From NCBI GenBank assembly GCA_027487865.1, contig JAIYCT010000007.1, positions 62,001 to 126,000 on the forward strand: DNA of 64,000 nt, in the 5' to 3' direction. Below the pieces are notes generated by a model. That model was not told the DNA's origin and ran no database searches. It saw only the letters and a program-made list of their open reading frames with translations. Position numbers and translations under genes: made by a program. Positions 43,157 through 55,345 of this stretch are shown one piece after another. Every line of letters starts with the position of its first letter. Positions within the stretch are counted from its first letter, which is position 1. This DNA is from Microbacteriaceae bacterium (GTDB lineage: Bacteria; Actinomycetota; Actinomycetes; Actinomycetales; Microbacteriaceae).

Positions 43157-45214
43157 ATGTTCGAATGGAACGAGATTGACGACCTGGCGGTAAAAACCGC
43201 CAAAGTTTTGGCTGCGGACGCAGTGGAGAAGGTTGGCAATGGCCACCCAGGTACTGCTATTTCACTTGCCCCAGCGGCATACCTTTTGTTTCAGAAGGTC
43301 ATGCGCCACGACCCAAAGGATGACCGCTGGATCGGTCGAGACCGCTTTATCCTTTCTGCCGGCCACTCCTCTCTAACTATCTACAACCAGCTTTACCTGG
43401 GCGGATTTGGCCTAGAGCTGGATGACATCAAGTCACTAAGAACCTGGGGCTCTAAGACTCCTGGTCACCCAGAGTTTGGTCACACCGCCGGAGTCGAAAT
43501 CACCACCGGCCCATTGGGACAGGGACTTGCCTCGGCAACCGGCTTTGCAATGTCCGCGCGTTTTGAGCGCGAGCTTCTAGACCCAAATGCCAAGGCTGGC
43601 GAGTCGGTATTTGATCACTTCATCTATGTCATCGCAGGCGATGGCGATGTGCAAGAGGGCGTTTCCGCTGAGTCGGCATCTATTGCCGGTCACCTTGGGC
43701 TGGGAAACCTAGTTGTGATCTATGACGCAAACCAGATCTCAATCGAGGATGACACCGACATCTCGTTCACCGAGGATGTTGCTGCTCGCTACCGTGCCTA
43801 CGGCTGGCAAACCCTTGAGGTTGACTGGCGCAAGAACGGCAACTACCACGAGGATGTTGCAGCTTTGTACCAGGCGATTCAGGATGCGAAAGCCAATACT
43901 GATCAGCCAACTTTGATCACACTGCGCACCATCATCGGCTGGCCTTCCCCGAGCAAGCAGAACACCGGCAAGATTCACGGTTCCAAACTCGGAGGCGAGG
44001 AACTTGCCGGCTTGAAGCAGGCACTGGGATTTGATCCAGCTAAGAACTTTGAGGTTTCAGACGAAGTTATCTCGCACACCCGTGCTTTGTTCACCCGCTC
44101 AGCGGTTGTCAGAAGCGAATGGGAGCAGAAGTTCTCCAGCTGGAAAACCCAACACCCCGAGAACGCAGCGCTACTAGAGCGGCTAGTTTCCGGTGAATTG
44201 CCTGGCGGCCTCGAGGCAGCTCTACCAGTGTTTGAAGCTGGCACCGAGATTGCAACTCGAGCTGCAAGCGGCAAGGTAATCAACGCTATTGCAGCTGTTA
44301 TGCCTGAGCTCTGGGGTGGTTCTGCAGACTTGGCAGAGTCCAACAACACCACCATCGAGGGCGGTGGCTCATTTGTCCCTGCTAAGTGGCAGGTTGCGCA
44401 CTGGACTCCTACCAAGGCAGGTCGCATTTTGCACTTTGGTGTTCGCGAGCACGCCATGGGGGCAATCCTGAACGGAATCACACTTTCTGGTCACACCAGG
44501 GTCTTTGGCGGCACCTTTTTGGTGTTCTCCGACTACATGCGCCCGGCGGTTCGATTGGCAGCACTCATGGGTGTGCCAGCAACCTACGTTTGGACTCACG
44601 ACTCTGTCGCCTTGGGTGAAGATGGCCCAACCCACCAGCCGATTGAGCACCTAACCGCGCTGCGCGCAATCCCAAACCTTGCTGTCGTTCGTCCGGCTGA
44701 CGCCAACGAAACCTCATACGCATGGTTGGAGATTCTGAAGCGCAAGAACGCCCCTGCCGGAATCATCCTTACTCGTCAGAACCTCCCTGTCTTCCAGCGC
44801 GATGCGAGCTCCGGTGCCGAGCAGGTGGCTAAGGGTGCCTACATCCTGCAAGAAGCCTCTAACGGCAAGCCAGATGTGATTCTGATTGCAACCGGCAGTG
44901 AGGTGCAGTTTGCCGTGGCGGCTCGCACCGAGCTAGAGAGTCAGGGCATCTCCACTCGAGTTGTCTCAGCACCTTGTTTGGAATGGTTCGAAGAACAGTC
45001 GAGCGAGTACCGCGAGAGCGTGCTACCAAGCTCGGTAAAGGCTCGCGTCTCAATCGAGGCTGGATTGACCATGGGCTGGAGAAAGTACGTCGGCGACCAG
45101 GGTGCAAGCATCGGCATCGACCACTACGGAGCATCTGCGGACTACGCGACTCTCTACCGCGAATTTGGAATTACCACCGAGGCAGTAGTTGCTGCTGCGA
45201 AGAACGCCCGCTAG
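43157..45214 (+). CDS. tkt: Transketolase
   Basis: Thiamine-diphosphate enzyme of the non-oxidative pentose phosphate pathway. The 685-residue protein shows the N-terminal [13 protein letters not shown], the TPP-binding [20 protein letters not shown] near residue 158, the pyrimidine-binding [17 protein letters not shown] and the phosphate-binding [20 protein letters not shown]. It leads tkt-tal-pgi-zwf-opcA-pgl, all in one direction with tight spacing. The 120 bases before it, shared with divergent ctaB, have TAGAGT at 43083 as a possible -10. Confidence 0.98.
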   Translation: MFEWNEIDDLAVKTAKVLAADAVEKVGNGHPGTAISLAPAAYLLFQKVMRHDPKDDRWIGRDRFILSAGHSSLTIYNQLYLGGFGLELDDIKSLRTWGSKTPGHPEFGHTAGVEITTGPLGQGLASATGFAMSARFERELLDPNAKAGESVFDHFIYVIAGDGDVQEGVSAESASIAGHLGLGNLVVIYDANQISIEDDTDISFTEDVAARYRAYGWQTLEVDWRKNGNYHEDVAALYQAIQDAKANTDQPTLITLRTIIGWPSPSKQNTGKIHGSKLGGEELAGLKQALGFDPAKNFEVSDEVISHTRALFTRSAVVRSEWEQKFSSWKTQHPENAALLERLVSGELPGGLEAALPVFEAGTEIATRAASGKVINAIAAVMPELWGGSADLAESNNTTIEGGGSFVPAKWQVAHWTPTKAGRILHFGVREHAMGAILNGITLSGHTRVFGGTFLVFSDYMRPAVRLAALMGVPATYVWTHDSVALGEDGPTHQPIEHLTALRAIPNLAVVRPADANETSYAWLEILKRKNAPAGIILTRQNLPVFQRDASSGAEQVAKGAYILQEASNGKPDVILIATGSEVQFAVAARTELESQGISTRVVSAPCLEWFEEQSSEYRESVLPSSVKARVSIEAGLTMGWRKYVGDQGASIGIDHYGASADYATLYREFGITTEAVVAAAKNAR

Positions 45215-45222
45215 GAGCCAAG

Positions 45223-46317
45223 ATGACCAACCCACTTGCAAATGCAACCGCCAACGGAGTCTCAATCTGGCTGGATGACCTCTCTCGCCAGCGAATCGAA
45301 TCTGGAAACCTCAAGCACCTAATCGATAACTACAGCGTCCGGGGTGTAACAACTAACCCGAGCATTTTTGCCGCTGCCCTAAAGGATCCTTTCTACTCGA
45401 AGGCTCTGGCCGAGGAAGCAGCACTTGGTCACAATGCCCTGCAGGCAATTGTGAACATCACTTCAACAGACGTGGCAGCAGCTTGCGATATCTTCCGTGG
45501 CATCTACGACAGCTCAAATGGCGTTGACGGCAGAGTCTCAATCGAGGTTGAGCCGGGTCTGGCTTTTGACACCGAGGGAACCATTGCTCAGGCACTTGAT
45601 CTTTACAAGCTGGTGAATCGCGAGAACGTGATGATCAAGATTCCTGCGACCAAAGCCGGATTACCTGCCATCACAGCTGTTACTGCGGCCGGAATTAGCG
45701 TCAATGTCACCTTGATCTTCTCGGTGGAGCGCTACCACGAGGTTATGGACGCTTACTTCGAGGGGCTTCGCCAAGCTCAAAACAACGGCAAGGACCTAAG
45801 CAAGATTCACTCGGTGGCATCATTCTTCGTCTCACGTGTTGACACCGAGGTTGACAAGCGCTTAGTGGCCCTTGGAAAGCCTGAACTCAAGAGCAAGGCC
45901 GCTTTGGCTAATGCTCGCCTTGCTTACGCGGCCTTCCTAGAGCGCACCGCAAGCGATGAGTGGAAGGCATTGGAAGCTAACGGAGCTCGCTACCAGCGTC
46001 CACTGATGGCATCCACCGGAGTCAAAGACCCAGCGCTTCCAGACACTCTGTATGTCACAGAGCTGATCGCCAAGAACCTGGTCAACACCATGCCGGAAAA
46101 GACCATGATGGCGACCTTCGACCACGGTGTTATTCCGCAGGATTCCATCACTTCCCTAATCCCTGCAGCACATGAGTTCATGGCTGAATTGGCGACCGCG
46201 GGAGTTGACATTGTTGATGTCACCAACTTGTTGGAAGAAGAGGGCGTTGAGAAGTTCATCGTCTCTTGGAACGAGCTCGTTGAGTCAGTTGCGCAGGCCT
46301 TGGAGGCCGCTAAGTGA
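45223..46317 (+). CDS. tal: Transaldolase
   Basis: Moves a dihydroxyacetone unit between sugar phosphates. The 364-residue actinobacterial-type enzyme has [15 protein letters not shown] near residue 40, the Schiff-base lysine in [15 protein letters not shown] and [14 protein letters not shown]. The track start at 44974 lies inside tkt; the ATG at 45223 has AGGAG upstream (ctaggagccaag) and begins just after the tkt stop. It overlaps pgi by four bases (GTGA). Confidence 0.97.
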   Translation: MTNPLANATANGVSIWLDDLSRQRIESGNLKHLIDNYSVRGVTTNPSIFAAALKDPFYSKALAEEAALGHNALQAIVNITSTDVAAACDIFRGIYDSSNGVDGRVSIEVEPGLAFDTEGTIAQALDLYKLVNRENVMIKIPATKAGLPAITAVTAAGISVNVTLIFSVERYHEVMDAYFEGLRQAQNNGKDLSKIHSVASFFVSRVDTEVDKRLVALGKPELKSKAALANARLAYAAFLERTASDEWKALEANGARYQRPLMASTGVKDPALPDTLYVTELIAKNLVNTMPEKTMMATFDHGVIPQDSITSLIPAAHEFMAELATAGVDIVDVTNLLEEEGVEKFIVSWNELVESVAQALEAAK

Positions 46318-47891
46318 AGCTAACCCTCTCTGCCGGTAATCAAGCTGCTCTTGGGGTAGAGGTCCAAAAACTCATTTCCGCATCGGTCGCATCGCGTATT
46401 GCTTCGAAAGACAACTCGCTCTGGGGTGCAGCTGCTCAGCCGGAGGCTTCGATTCGTTTGGGCTGGATTACAAGTGCCCGTGACTCGCAGGAATTGCTCC
46501 CAGAGATTTTTGCCCTGCGCGATGAGTTTGCGGCCAAGGGTGTAAACCGCTTTGTGCTTTGCGGCATGGGCGGATCTTCACTAGCCCCCGAGGTAATCAC
46601 CAAGAACGCGAACGTTGATCTTGTGGTGCTGGATGCAACAGCTCCTGATCAGGTCGCTTCGGCATTGATTCACCTTGAAAGAACTGCAGTAGTGGTTTCT
46701 TCAAAGTCTGGATCTACCGTCGAGACCGACTCGCAGAAGCGTGCATTTGAGTCCGCATTCAAAGCAGCCGGAATCGACCCTACCGAGCGCATTGTGATTG
46801 TTACCGATCCGGGTTCTCCGCTAGATGTGGCAAGTCGCACGGCTGGTTACCGGGTATTCAACGCTGACCCCAATGTCGGCGGTCGCTACAGTGCGCTGAC
46901 GGCTTTTGGTCTTGTGCCTTCTGGGCTCGCGGGAGTAGACGTCACGGAGCTATTGAGCTCAGCAGTTTCAGCAGCGGCCCTGCTGGGTTCTGATTCGAGT
47001 GAAAACCCTGGGCTATGGCTTGGAGCGATGCTTGGACGCTCAGCGAATGGTTCTGGTCTCAAGGACAAGTTCCTGATCGAGTGTGATGGGCTAAACGGCT
47101 TTGGTGACTGGGTAGAACAGTTGGTCGCAGAATCATCCGGCAAGGAAGATAGGGGCATCCTTCCGGTTGTCGTTACTGCCAACGCCCCTGAGATTTCAAG
47201 CTTGCCGGCTGACACTCTGCTGATTCGCTTTGGAACTGAAGTTTCTGGCAACACCGATGCAGTCTTTAGTGGCAGCCTTGGCGAGCTTTTCTTGCTTTGG
47301 GAGTATGCCACCGTAATCGCCGGTTACCTGCAGGGAATCAATCCTTTTGACCAGCCAAATGTCGAAAGCGCAAAGATTGCGGCCAGGGCACTGCTTGACT
47401 CCCCCGCATCTTCTGCCTCAGTCGACTTTGTTGACGGCGGCATCGCTGTCAAGAGCTACGGCTTTGAGCTTTCGGGATCCACTTTGGATTCTGCGGTTGA
47501 GCAGCTTTTGAGTCTTGTAAATGATTCAAGCTACATCTCGGTGCACGCCTATTTGAACCGCATGGCATACCCGCAGCTCGAAACCCTCAGGGATGTTCTT
47601 GCCAAGCGATCTGGTCGTCCAGTTACATTTGGTTGGGGCCCTAGGTTTTTGCACTCCACCGGTCAGTATCACAAGGGTGGTCCAAAGCAAGGCGTATTCC
47701 TGCAGCTAACTTCTGACTTCGCAAGCGATCTAGCTATCGAAGGTCGCCCATTTAGCTTCGGAAGCCTGATTCAGGCCCAGGCTGCTGGAGATGCAAACGT
47801 CCTGAAAGACAACGGCTTACCGGTATTGACCCTTCGCGTTAGCAATCCGCTTGCCGATCTCGAGCGGCTAAAGAAGGTAATTGCTTCGTGA
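46314..47891 (+). CDS. pgi: Glucose-6-phosphate isomerase
   Basis: Interconverts glucose-6-phosphate and fructose-6-phosphate. The 525 residues carry [16 protein letters not shown] near residue 80, [33 protein letters not shown] and [11 protein letters not shown]-like ([15 protein letters not shown]). It starts with GTG overlapping tal and ends overlapping zwf by four bases. Its insertion between tal and zwf is a variation on the usual tkt-tal-zwf-opcA-pgl order but common in this family. Confidence 0.95.
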   Translation: MKLTLSAGNQAALGVEVQKLISASVASRIASKDNSLWGAAAQPEASIRLGWITSARDSQELLPEIFALRDEFAAKGVNRFVLCGMGGSSLAPEVITKNANVDLVVLDATAPDQVASALIHLERTAVVVSSKSGSTVETDSQKRAFESAFKAAGIDPTERIVIVTDPGSPLDVASRTAGYRVFNADPNVGGRYSALTAFGLVPSGLAGVDVTELLSSAVSAAALLGSDSSENPGLWLGAMLGRSANGSGLKDKFLIECDGLNGFGDWVEQLVAESSGKEDRGILPVVVTANAPEISSLPADTLLIRFGTEVSGNTDAVFSGSLGELFLLWEYATVIAGYLQGINPFDQPNVESAKIAARALLDSPASSASVDFVDGGIAVKSYGFELSGSTLDSAVEQLLSLVNDSSYISVHAYLNRMAYPQLETLRDVLAKRSGRPVTFGWGPRFLHSTGQYHKGGPKQGVFLQLTSDFASDLAIEGRPFSFGSLIQAQAAGDANVLKDNGLPVLTLRVSNPLADLERLKKVIAS

Positions 47892-49408
47892 CCCAAAACC
47901 CACTCCGCGACCCATTTGATCGCCGCATGCATAAGATTGCCGGACCTTCCGGCTTGATTATGTTTGGTGTAACCGGTGATCTTTCGCGTAAGAAGCTACT
48001 TCCTGCCATCTATGACTTGGCGAACCGCGGGCTATTGCCGCCAGCCTTCTCGCTGGTTGGTTTTGCCCGTCGTGACTGGAGTGAAGAAGACTTTGAGCAA
48101 ATTGTTTACGAGGCAGTAAAGGCAAACGCCAGAACTACTTGGTCAGAGGATGTTTGGCAGCAGCTAAGTAAGGGAATTCGTTTTGTCGCCGGCCGTCACG
48201 ATGACCCGGAAGCATTCAAGAAACTGCGCGAGACCGTTGATGAGCTTGACCGCGAACGCGGCACCGCGGGCAATCACGCTTTCTATCTCTCAATTCCACC
48301 GCGCGATTTCCCTTTGGTTGTCAACCAGCTAGAGGCAGCCGGACTCACTCAAGCTGCCACCGGTCAGTTCCGCAGAGTTGTTATTGAGAAGCCATTTGGT
48401 TCAAACCTTGAAACCGCTAAAGAGCTAAACAGCGTTGTTGAGCGAGTCTTCCCTGAGGACTCGGTGTTCCGAATTGACCACTACCTAGGCAAAGAGACCG
48501 TTCAAAACATCTTGGCACTTCGGTTTGCAAACCAAATGTTTGAGCCACTTTGGAACTCCAAGTACATCGACCACGTGCAAATCACCATGGCCGAGGACAT
48601 CGGCATCGGTGGTCGAGCAGGTTATTACGACGGTATCGGCGCCGCCAGAGACGTAATTCAAAACCACCTGCTCCAGCTTTTGGCGCTAACTGCAATGGAG
48701 CGTCCTGAAACTTTTGACGCCGCAGATCTTCGAGCTGCAAAAGAGCGAGTTCTGGCAGAAGTTGAGATTCCTGCGGATCTTACGCAGCACACCGCACGCG
48801 GGCAGTATGCCGGTGGCTGGCAAGGCGGCAGCGAGGTGCTTGGCTTTTTAGGTGAAGAGGGCATCAACCCGGAGTCAGTAACCGAGACCTATGCCGCCAT
48901 GCGACTGGACATCAATAACCCGCGTTGGCAGGGTGCCCCGTTCTACCTGCGTGCCGGCAAGCGACTCGGAAGACGAGTTACTGAAATCGCTATCGTCTTC
49001 AAGCGCGCCGGTCAGCAGCTTTTTGCACAAAACCAAATGTCGCTGCTTGGTGAGAACGCCCTAGTAATCAGGGTTCAACCCGATGAGGGTGTGACCATGA
49101 GATTTGGTTCGAAGGTCCCAGGTCCGGCAATGCAAGTTCGAGACGTCACCATGGACTTTGGCTACGGTCACGCCTTTACCGAGGACTCCCCTGAGGCTTA
49201 CGAGCGTTTGATTTTGGATGTCTTGCTAGGTGAACCACCACTTTTCCCTCGCCAGCGCGAGGTGGAATTGAGTTGGGAAATTCTGGACCCGATTGTTTCT
49301 CACTGGGAGGCGTCCGGGCAGCCCGAGCAGTATGCACCGGGTAGCTGGGGACCAAGTTCTTCAGATTCGATGCTTGAGCGCGATGGCAGAAGCTGGAGGC
49401 GTCCATGA
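47888..49408 (+). CDS. zwf: Glucose-6-phosphate dehydrogenase
   Basis: First step of the oxidative pentose phosphate pathway, reducing NADP. The 506 residues have the Rossmann motif MFGVTGDLSRKKLLPAIYDL, VIEKPFGSNLETA and the active-site FRIDHYLGKETVQNILALRF near residue 197. It starts at GTG 47888 overlapping pgi by four bases and is followed by opcA, its activator, with ATGA overlap. Confidence 0.98.
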   Translation: MTQNPLRDPFDRRMHKIAGPSGLIMFGVTGDLSRKKLLPAIYDLANRGLLPPAFSLVGFARRDWSEEDFEQIVYEAVKANARTTWSEDVWQQLSKGIRFVAGRHDDPEAFKKLRETVDELDRERGTAGNHAFYLSIPPRDFPLVVNQLEAAGLTQAATGQFRRVVIEKPFGSNLETAKELNSVVERVFPEDSVFRIDHYLGKETVQNILALRFANQMFEPLWNSKYIDHVQITMAEDIGIGGRAGYYDGIGAARDVIQNHLLQLLALTAMERPETFDAADLRAAKERVLAEVEIPADLTQHTARGQYAGGWQGGSEVLGFLGEEGINPESVTETYAAMRLDINNPRWQGAPFYLRAGKRLGRRVTEIAIVFKRAGQQLFAQNQMSLLGENALVIRVQPDEGVTMRFGSKVPGPAMQVRDVTMDFGYGHAFTEDSPEAYERLILDVLLGEPPLFPRQREVELSWEILDPIVSHWEASGQPEQYAPGSWGPSSSDSMLERDGRSWRRP

Positions 49409-50325
49409 TCGTTGACATGCCAAATACAACTTCCAGCAAAATCGGTAAGAAGCTTCAGGAGCTCAGGGAATCCGGCGGAGTTGTAGCTCTTGGGCGCGTG
49501 CTAACGCTTTTGATCGAAACAGATTTCGCACATATCGAAGAGGCAGTGAAGGCTGCAAACAGCGCAAGTCGACTTCACCCTTCGAGAATCATTTTGCTAG
49601 CCGATGACGATGAGCCTCAGGGCGCTGCTTCATACCTGGACGCCGAGATTCGAGTTGGCGGTGACGCTGGTGCTTCTGAGGTGGTTATTCTCAAGGCTCA
49701 CGGCGCGGCCGCCAGCAACCCTGAATCACTGGTTATGGGACTTCTCCTCCCAGATGCGCCTGTCGTGGCCTGGTGGCCATCCTCATGTGATCCAAACCCA
49801 TCCGAGAGCGCAATCGGCAAGATTGCAACTCGTCGCATCGTAGATTCGGCCGAGCAGGCCGATGCACCCGCATTTTTGGCGGCATTTGCCAAGCACTATC
49901 GCCCGGGTGATGGTGATATGGCCTGGACCCGAATCACGCTTTGGCGCGCACAAATAGCAGCGCTTTTTGATCAGCACCTCAATCGCCAGGTAAGCGCAAT
50001 CGAAGTCATCGGTTCTGACCTATCGCCAAGCGCTGCACTTCTTGCCAATTGGCTCAAGCTGCGTTTAGGTGTTTCTGTAAAGATCGAGCACAGGCTTGAC
50101 GGTGAGAATGTTGAAGGAATCGCCGGCGTAAGAATTCACTTCGCTGATGGGCAGTTGCAGATAATTCGCCAGGGTGAGGTTGCCGAGATAAACCAGACCG
50201 GTGCTCCGAACTCATCTGTCCTACTCCCCCGTCGATCTAACCAAGACTGCCTAGTTGAGGACATGAGGTTCCTTGGCGAGGACGAAGTCTTTGGTGAGGT
50301 CCTTACCAAAGGCTACGGTCGATGA
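49405..50325 (+). CDS. opcA: Glucose-6-phosphate dehydrogenase assembly protein OpcA
   Basis: Actinobacterial and cyanobacterial protein required for full activity of glucose-6-phosphate dehydrogenase. The 306 residues include SRLHPSRIILLADDD and the conserved SLVMGLLLPDAPVVAWWPSS near residue 108. It overlaps zwf at its start and pgl at its end, four bases each, fixing its role with both. Confidence 0.94.
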   Translation: MIVDMPNTTSSKIGKKLQELRESGGVVALGRVLTLLIETDFAHIEEAVKAANSASRLHPSRIILLADDDEPQGAASYLDAEIRVGGDAGASEVVILKAHGAAASNPESLVMGLLLPDAPVVAWWPSSCDPNPSESAIGKIATRRIVDSAEQADAPAFLAAFAKHYRPGDGDMAWTRITLWRAQIAALFDQHLNRQVSAIEVIGSDLSPSAALLANWLKLRLGVSVKIEHRLDGENVEGIAGVRIHFADGQLQIIRQGEVAEINQTGAPNSSVLLPRRSNQDCLVEDMRFLGEDEVFGEVLTKGYGR

Positions 50326-51020
50326 TCGAAGTTCAGGCTTTCGCCTCAGACCAGGCACTAACCGCTCAGGCAGCGAGTGACATCGCTGTATTGCTGGAGC
50401 AGGCAATCGCATTGCGCGGCAAGGCGAGACTTGTTCTAACCGGTGGCACTCTAGGCATAAAGATTCTTGGTGATTTCAAGACACTAGGGCTGGATCTCTC
50501 GAATGTTGAAATCTTCTTTGGCGATGAGCGCTTTGTTGATCTGGAACACCCTGATCGAAATGAGCACCAGGGCATTGTTGCCTGGCCAGAACTCTCGGCA
50601 GCAAAGTTACTCCGGTTCCCTGCAGCAGATTTGCCGGTCGAGGAAGCGGCTAAAGAGTTCAACTTGCAGATTGAATCGCTACTGGGGCCACTTAGCGACT
50701 CGCCACCAGTATTCGACGTGGTGATTTTGGGAATGGGGCCGGACGGTCACGTTGCTTCGCTGTTTCCTGGTCACCAGCAGGCACAGAGCTGGATCATTGC
50801 GGAGCAGGAATCGCCTAAGCCACCTTCGGAACGGTTATCTTTTAGCTACTCGGCGCTCAACCGATCCAGAGCAGTGATTTTCTTGGCATCAGGAAGCTCC
50901 AAAGCAGAGGTGGCTAAGTGCGCGATTCAGGACAAAGCTTGCGATTTGCCAGCGGCAAAGGTCAAGGGATTAGAGCTAACTCGCTGGTATCTAGACGAGG
51001 AAATTAGCCGCGAGCTTTAG
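50322..51020 (+). CDS. pgl: 6-phosphogluconolactonase
   Basis: Hydrolyses the lactone made by Zwf. The 232-residue DevB-type protein shows LVLTGGTLGIKIL (phosphate loop), VEIFFGDERFVDLEHPDRN near residue 65 and the active-site VILGMGPDGHVASLFPGH near 136. It is last in the pentose phosphate operon. Its end overlaps the second rbpA gene on the other strand by 17 bases, with no terminator visible. Confidence 0.95.
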   Translation: MIEVQAFASDQALTAQAASDIAVLLEQAIALRGKARLVLTGGTLGIKILGDFKTLGLDLSNVEIFFGDERFVDLEHPDRNEHQGIVAWPELSAAKLLRFPAADLPVEEAAKEFNLQIESLLGPLSDSPPVFDVVILGMGPDGHVASLFPGHQQAQSWIIAEQESPKPPSERLSFSYSALNRSRAVIFLASGSSKAEVAKCAIQDKACDLPAAKVKGLELTRWYLDEEISREL

Positions 51021-51381
51021 CAGCCGCTGCTGCGCGCTCACGACGCTCACGAATCGCCTGTAGCGCCTCGTCAAGAATTTCGGCAGCCTCTTCGTCGGTG
51101 CGACGCTCTTTGACGTAGGCCAGGTGAGTCTTGTATGGCTCAATCTTGGCAACCTGTGGTGGGTTAGCCTTGTCCATGCCAGCTGGCAGGCCACAGTGAG
51201 GGCAGTCGATCTCACTAGGAACGTCTTCAGGGTTTACAGTCGCCGCGAAGAACTGGCTGGCGTGGTGATTGTTCGAGCAAAAGAAGTCTCTGGCAATGCG
51301 CTCGACCTTGTGGCCACGGTCCTGCTCGCCCATTGGGCCAGCACCAACGCGAGCACCTCTAATGGATGCTGAATTGGTCAA
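51004..51381 (-). CDS. RbpA-family RNA polymerase-binding protein (second paralogue)
   Basis: Divergent relative of RbpA. The 125 residues have SIRGARVGAGPMGEQDRG in place of the usual N-terminal core, a zinc-ribbon pattern CSNNH...CPHC (C-x3-H, C-x2-C), VAKIEPYKTHLAYVKERRTD corresponding to the sigma-binding helix of RbpA, and a basic alanine-rich tail. The start TTG 51381 immediately follows the secG stop and matches relatives better than TTG 51396. It lies downstream of secG at the end of the gap-pgk-tpiA-secG run. Binding to RNA polymerase is inferred from the family. Confidence 0.8.
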   Translation of the reverse strand: MTNSASIRGARVGAGPMGEQDRGHKVERIARDFFCSNNHHASQFFAATVNPEDVPSEIDCPHCGLPAGMDKANPPQVAKIEPYKTHLAYVKERRTDEEAAEILDEALQAIRERRERAAAAAKARG

Positions 51382-51382
51382 T

Positions 51383-51631
51383 TTATACCCACTCAAATCT
51401 GGTGAATAGGCCTAGCACGATGATTACTACAAGCCAGATTAGACCAAGCACGATAGTGATTCGGTTGAGGTTGCGCTCGGCAACACCCGAAGAGCTCATA
51501 GTTGATGACATTCCGCCACCGAACATGTCTGCAACACCGCCGCCACGACCCTTGTGAAGCAGAATGAGCAAGATTAGTAGCACGCTGGTGATTGCCAGCA
51601 GCACCAATAGTGCGGTTTGTAGAACAGCCAT
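51383..51631 (-). CDS. secG: Preprotein translocase subunit SecG
   Basis: Accessory subunit of the SecYEG channel. The 82-residue protein has two membrane helices (LQTALLVLLAITSVLLILLI and IVLGLIWLVVIIVLGLF) with the characteristic loop LLHKGRGGGVADMFGGGMSS between them. AGGAAACC lies before the ATG. Position after tpiA is the conserved gram-positive arrangement. Confidence 0.95.
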   Translation of the reverse strand: MAVLQTALLVLLAITSVLLILLILLHKGRGGGVADMFGGGMSSTMSSSGVAERNLNRITIVLGLIWLVVIIVLGLFTRFEWV

Positions 51632-51669
51632 GAGGTTTCCTTAGGTTTGCGTATAAAACGCCTGTCAAA

Positions 51670-52444
<775 letters not shown>

Positions 52445-52452
<8 letters not shown>

Positions 52453-53652
52453 TTAGGACCTCCAGTCCAGGCAAAACTTTTCCTTCAAGATACTCAAGCG
52501 ATGCTCCACCACCGGTTGAAATGTGTCCAAATGCCGACTCGTCGAACCCGAGCGCCCTTACAGCTGCAGCTGAGTCTCCCCCGCCAACTACCGCAAGACC
52601 CTGAACCTCGGTCAGTGCTTGAGCAACTGCCTTGGTTCCGTGTGCGAAGTTAGCAAATTCAAACACACCCATCGGGCCATTCCAAAAAACGGTAGCCGAT
52701 GAACTAACAGCCTGAGCAAATGCCTTTGCAGACTCTGGTCCAATGTCTAGGCCCAAGCCGTTTGCACCAAAGCTTGAGCCTTCAATAGCATCCGCCGAGA
52801 CAGTCTCAAACTGAGCGTCTGGCGAAAAGCTTGCTGCAACCACGATGTCGGTTGGCAAAACAACCTCCACGCCTAGCTCTTTGGCTTGGCTTAGGAAAGT
52901 CTTCACGGTTTCGATCTGATCAGCTTCCAAAAGGCTCTTGCCAACCTTGTGACCTAAGGCAGCCAAGACTGTAAACACCATTCCACCACCGATGACCAAG
53001 CGATCGACCTTTGGTAGCAAATGTCCAAGCACTCCAAGCTTGTCGGAAACCTTAGATCCACCAAGAACCACGGTGTATGGGCGCTTTGGCGACTCGGTTA
53101 GCTGCTTTAGCACCTCTAGCTCGGTAGCAATTAGGTCACCTGCGTAGCTTGGCAGAAGCTCAGCTAACTCGTAAACACTCGCCTGCTTGCGGTGCACAAC
53201 GCCAAAACCATCGGAAACCAGAATGTCTCCTAGTTCGGCAAGCTCTTTAGCGAAGGAATTGCGCTCTGCTTCGTCCTTTGATGCCTCACCAGGGTTGAAC
53301 CTTAGATTCTCTAGCAGACAGACTCCACCATCTTTCAGAATCTTCATAGCCGCCACAGCTTGCGCTCCGACGGTGTCCTGAGCGAATACCACCGGTTGAC
53401 CAAGCAGTTCTTCTAGTCGAGTCGCTACCGGAGCCAGGGAGTATTTAGCGTCCGGTGCACCCTCTGGGCGTCCAAGGTGGGAGCAGATAGCAATTCGTGC
53501 TCCGGCCGCAATCAATCGCTTGATGGTTGGCACGGAGGCGCGAATACGGCCATCGTCAGTAATAATGCCGTCCTTGAGCGGGACGTTTAGATCACAGCGG
53601 AGAATTACACGCTTACCGGCAAGATTCCCGGCGTTATCTAGACTGCGCAGCA

Positions 53653-53653
<1 letters not shown>
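52445..53653 (-). CDS. pgk: Phosphoglycerate kinase
   Basis: Transfers the acyl phosphate of 1,3-bisphosphoglycerate to ADP. The 402-residue protein shows KRVILRCDLNVPLKDGIITD near residue 14, SHLGRPEGAPDAKYSLAPVA, VLGGSKVSDKLGVLGHLLPK and the nucleotide-site VVGGGDSAAAVRALG near the end. It overlaps gap by one base and tpiA by eight. Confidence 0.98.
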
Positions 53654-54693
<1,040 letters not shown>

Positions 54694-54717
54694 CTACGCT
54701 TCATTGAGCGGACTGAG

Positions 54718-55335
54718 TCAGCCTAGCAGCAGCGAACGGCTGTTGACCTTAACGGACGCAAACCTGGCAGCAACGTCCTGCCAGTTAATGATGTTCCAGA
54801 AGGCCTTTACGTAGTCAGCTTTTACGTTCTGGTAGTCCAGGTAGAAAGCGTGCTCCCACATGTCCAGCATCAATAGCGGCATGGTTCCAATAGCTAGGTT
54901 TCCCTGCTGGTCGTATAGCTGTCCAATGATCATGCGGTTGCCAATTGAATCCCAGGCTAGGTATGCCCAGCCCGAGCCCTGAATGGTCATCGCCGCTGCG
55001 GTGAAGTGAGCCTTGAACGCGTCGTAAGAACCGAAGTACTCGCTGATTGCAGCCAGTAGCTCGCCTTCGGCATCGCCACCGTTTGGAGTTAGGTTCTTCC
55101 AGAACACGCTGTGGTTGATGTGACCACCAAGGTTGAATGCTAGATCCTTCTCAAGCTTTGGAAGGTTTGCGAAGTTGTTGGACGAGCGTGCTTCAGCCAT
55201 TGCGTCTAGCGCGGCGTTTGCGCCTGCTACGTATGCAGCATGGTGCTTGGAGTGGTGCAGTTCCATGATGCGGGCCGAGATGTGGGGCTCAAGGCTTGCG
55301 TAGTCGTAGCTGAGCTCTGGAAGGGTGTAGGTCAT
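54718..55335 (-). CDS. sodA: Iron/manganese superoxide dismutase
   Basis: Converts superoxide to oxygen and hydrogen peroxide. The 205 residues carry all four metal ligands: His in IMELHHSKHHAAYVAGANAA, His in NLGGHINHSVFWKNLTP, and Asp/His in LLMLDMWEHAFYLDYQNVKA. Whether iron or manganese is used cannot be told from the sequence. The track start at 55458 is too long; ATG 55335 has AAGGAGCAACAA before it and matches the family start TLPELSYDYASLEP. It lies between whiA (10 bases upstream) and gap. Confidence 0.96.
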   Translation of the reverse strand: MTYTLPELSYDYASLEPHISARIMELHHSKHHAAYVAGANAALDAMAEARSSNNFANLPKLEKDLAFNLGGHINHSVFWKNLTPNGGDAEGELLAAISEYFGSYDAFKAHFTAAAMTIQGSGWAYLAWDSIGNRMIIGQLYDQQGNLAIGTMPLLMLDMWEHAFYLDYQNVKADYVKAFWNIINWQDVAARFASVKVNSRSLLLG

Positions 55336-55345
55336 TTGTTGCTCC

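Noticed and set aside
44974-45222. N-terminal extension of transaldolase inside tkt
   Set aside because: Basic, low-complexity shadow of tkt; ATG 45223 follows AGGAG and matches the family start.
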